NCBI GenBank assembly: GCA_903945605.1
Contig: CAJAWH010000154.1
Span: 1-35,178, forward strand
Direction of reading: 5' to 3'
Origin: an uncultured Methylococcaceae bacterium
Lineage (GTDB): Bacteria > Pseudomonadota > Gammaproteobacteria > Methylococcales > Methylomonadaceae
Length of the DNA: 35,178 nt
Every line of letters starts with the position of its first letter. Within the stretch, counting starts at the first letter, position 1. The position numbers and the translations under genes were made by a program. The notes beneath the pieces are model-generated. The model made no database searches. It saw nothing but the letters and a program-made list of their open reading frames with translations, and was not told the origin of the DNA. Shown piece after piece: positions 35,031 through 35,178 of this stretch.

Positions 35031-35178
35031 ATGCCCTGCTACCTCGACCCCAAGAACGACCTGGTGTTCAAGAAAATCTTCGGCGAACACCCGCTGTTGC
35101 TGCAGGACTTCCTGAACGCCCTGCTGCCCTTGCCGGAGGACGGGCAGATCATCGGATTGAATTACCTGCAACCGGAAC
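35031..35178 (+). CDS. Rpn-family / PD-(D/E)XK nuclease-type protein, 3'-truncated by window edge
   Basis: An ATG at 35031 opens a frame running off the window. The 49 complete codons encode MPCYLDPKNDLVFKKIFGEH, then LLLQDFLNALLPLPEDGQIIGLNYLQPE. The segment DLVFKKIFGEHPLLLQDFLNALL is typical of the N-terminus of Rpn-type recombination-promoting nucleases (PD-(D/E)XK, often annotated as putative transposases). Codon use is strikingly GC-rich at third positions (CTG, GAC, AAC, TTC), unlike xfp upstream, suggesting recent arrival. No convincing ribosome binding site is seen. The catalytic core lies beyond the window, so the activity is unknown. Confidence 0.75.
   Translation, partial: MPCYLDPKNDLVFKKIFGEHPLLLQDFLNALLPLPEDGQIIGLNYLQPE

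Overview
The window looks like chromosomal DNA from a gammaproteobacterium, most likely a type I methanotroph (Methylococcales). The evidence is the housekeeping order greA / yhbY-rlmE-ftsH-glmM-tpiA-secG-tRNA-Leu and the acetate kinase-phosphoketolase pair, an arrangement known from aerobic methanotrophs. The taxonomic call is inference; no methane-oxidation gene lies in the window.

Layout. (1) 1-4708: the end of a HicA-type toxin gene, the type I-C adaptation genes cas4-cas1-cas2, an AT-rich leader, and a CRISPR array of 37 identical 32-base repeats with 36 spacers. The I-C interference genes (cas3, cas5, cas8c, cas7) are not in the window. (2) 4772-8106: an SfnR-like sigma-54 activator on the minus strand, divergent from a secreted 568-residue binding-protein-like gene. 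That gene has a well-spaced sigma-54 (-24/-12) promoter in front and a strong terminator behind. (3) 8411-11737: a small acidic unknown protein followed by glnE. (4) 11838-14321 (minus): an unrecognised 827-residue protein with TPR-like helices and a GHKL (Hsp90/MutL/MORC-type) ATPase domain. (5) 14735-16923 (minus): a two-gene transporter operon, TauE/SafE exporter then dicarboxylate/amino-acid symporter. (6) 17018-23402: cca, carA, carB, greA. carA is preceded by a short leader ORF of 18 codons overlapped by a terminator-like hairpin, which looks like attenuation control. (7) 23514-30318: yhbY (minus), rlmE, a second divergent rlmE copy, ftsH, glmM, tpiA, secG and tRNA-Leu(GAG). folP, often found between ftsH and glmM, is missing. 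(8) 30384-31130: remnant of a DDE transposase gene directly behind the tRNA. (9) 31151-34976: a sigma-70-type promoter and the ackA-xfp operon. (10) 35031-end: the start of an Rpn/PD-(D/E)XK-type gene with GC-rich codon use unlike its neighbours.

Best candidates for new biology: the solitary TPR-GHKL ATPase; the SfnR-like regulator, sigma-54 promoter and secreted binding-protein cassette; the tandem rlmE paralogue that keeps the catalytic tetrad but has lost the motif around the catalytic Asp; the hicA gene packed against cas4; and the carAB leader-peptide attenuator.
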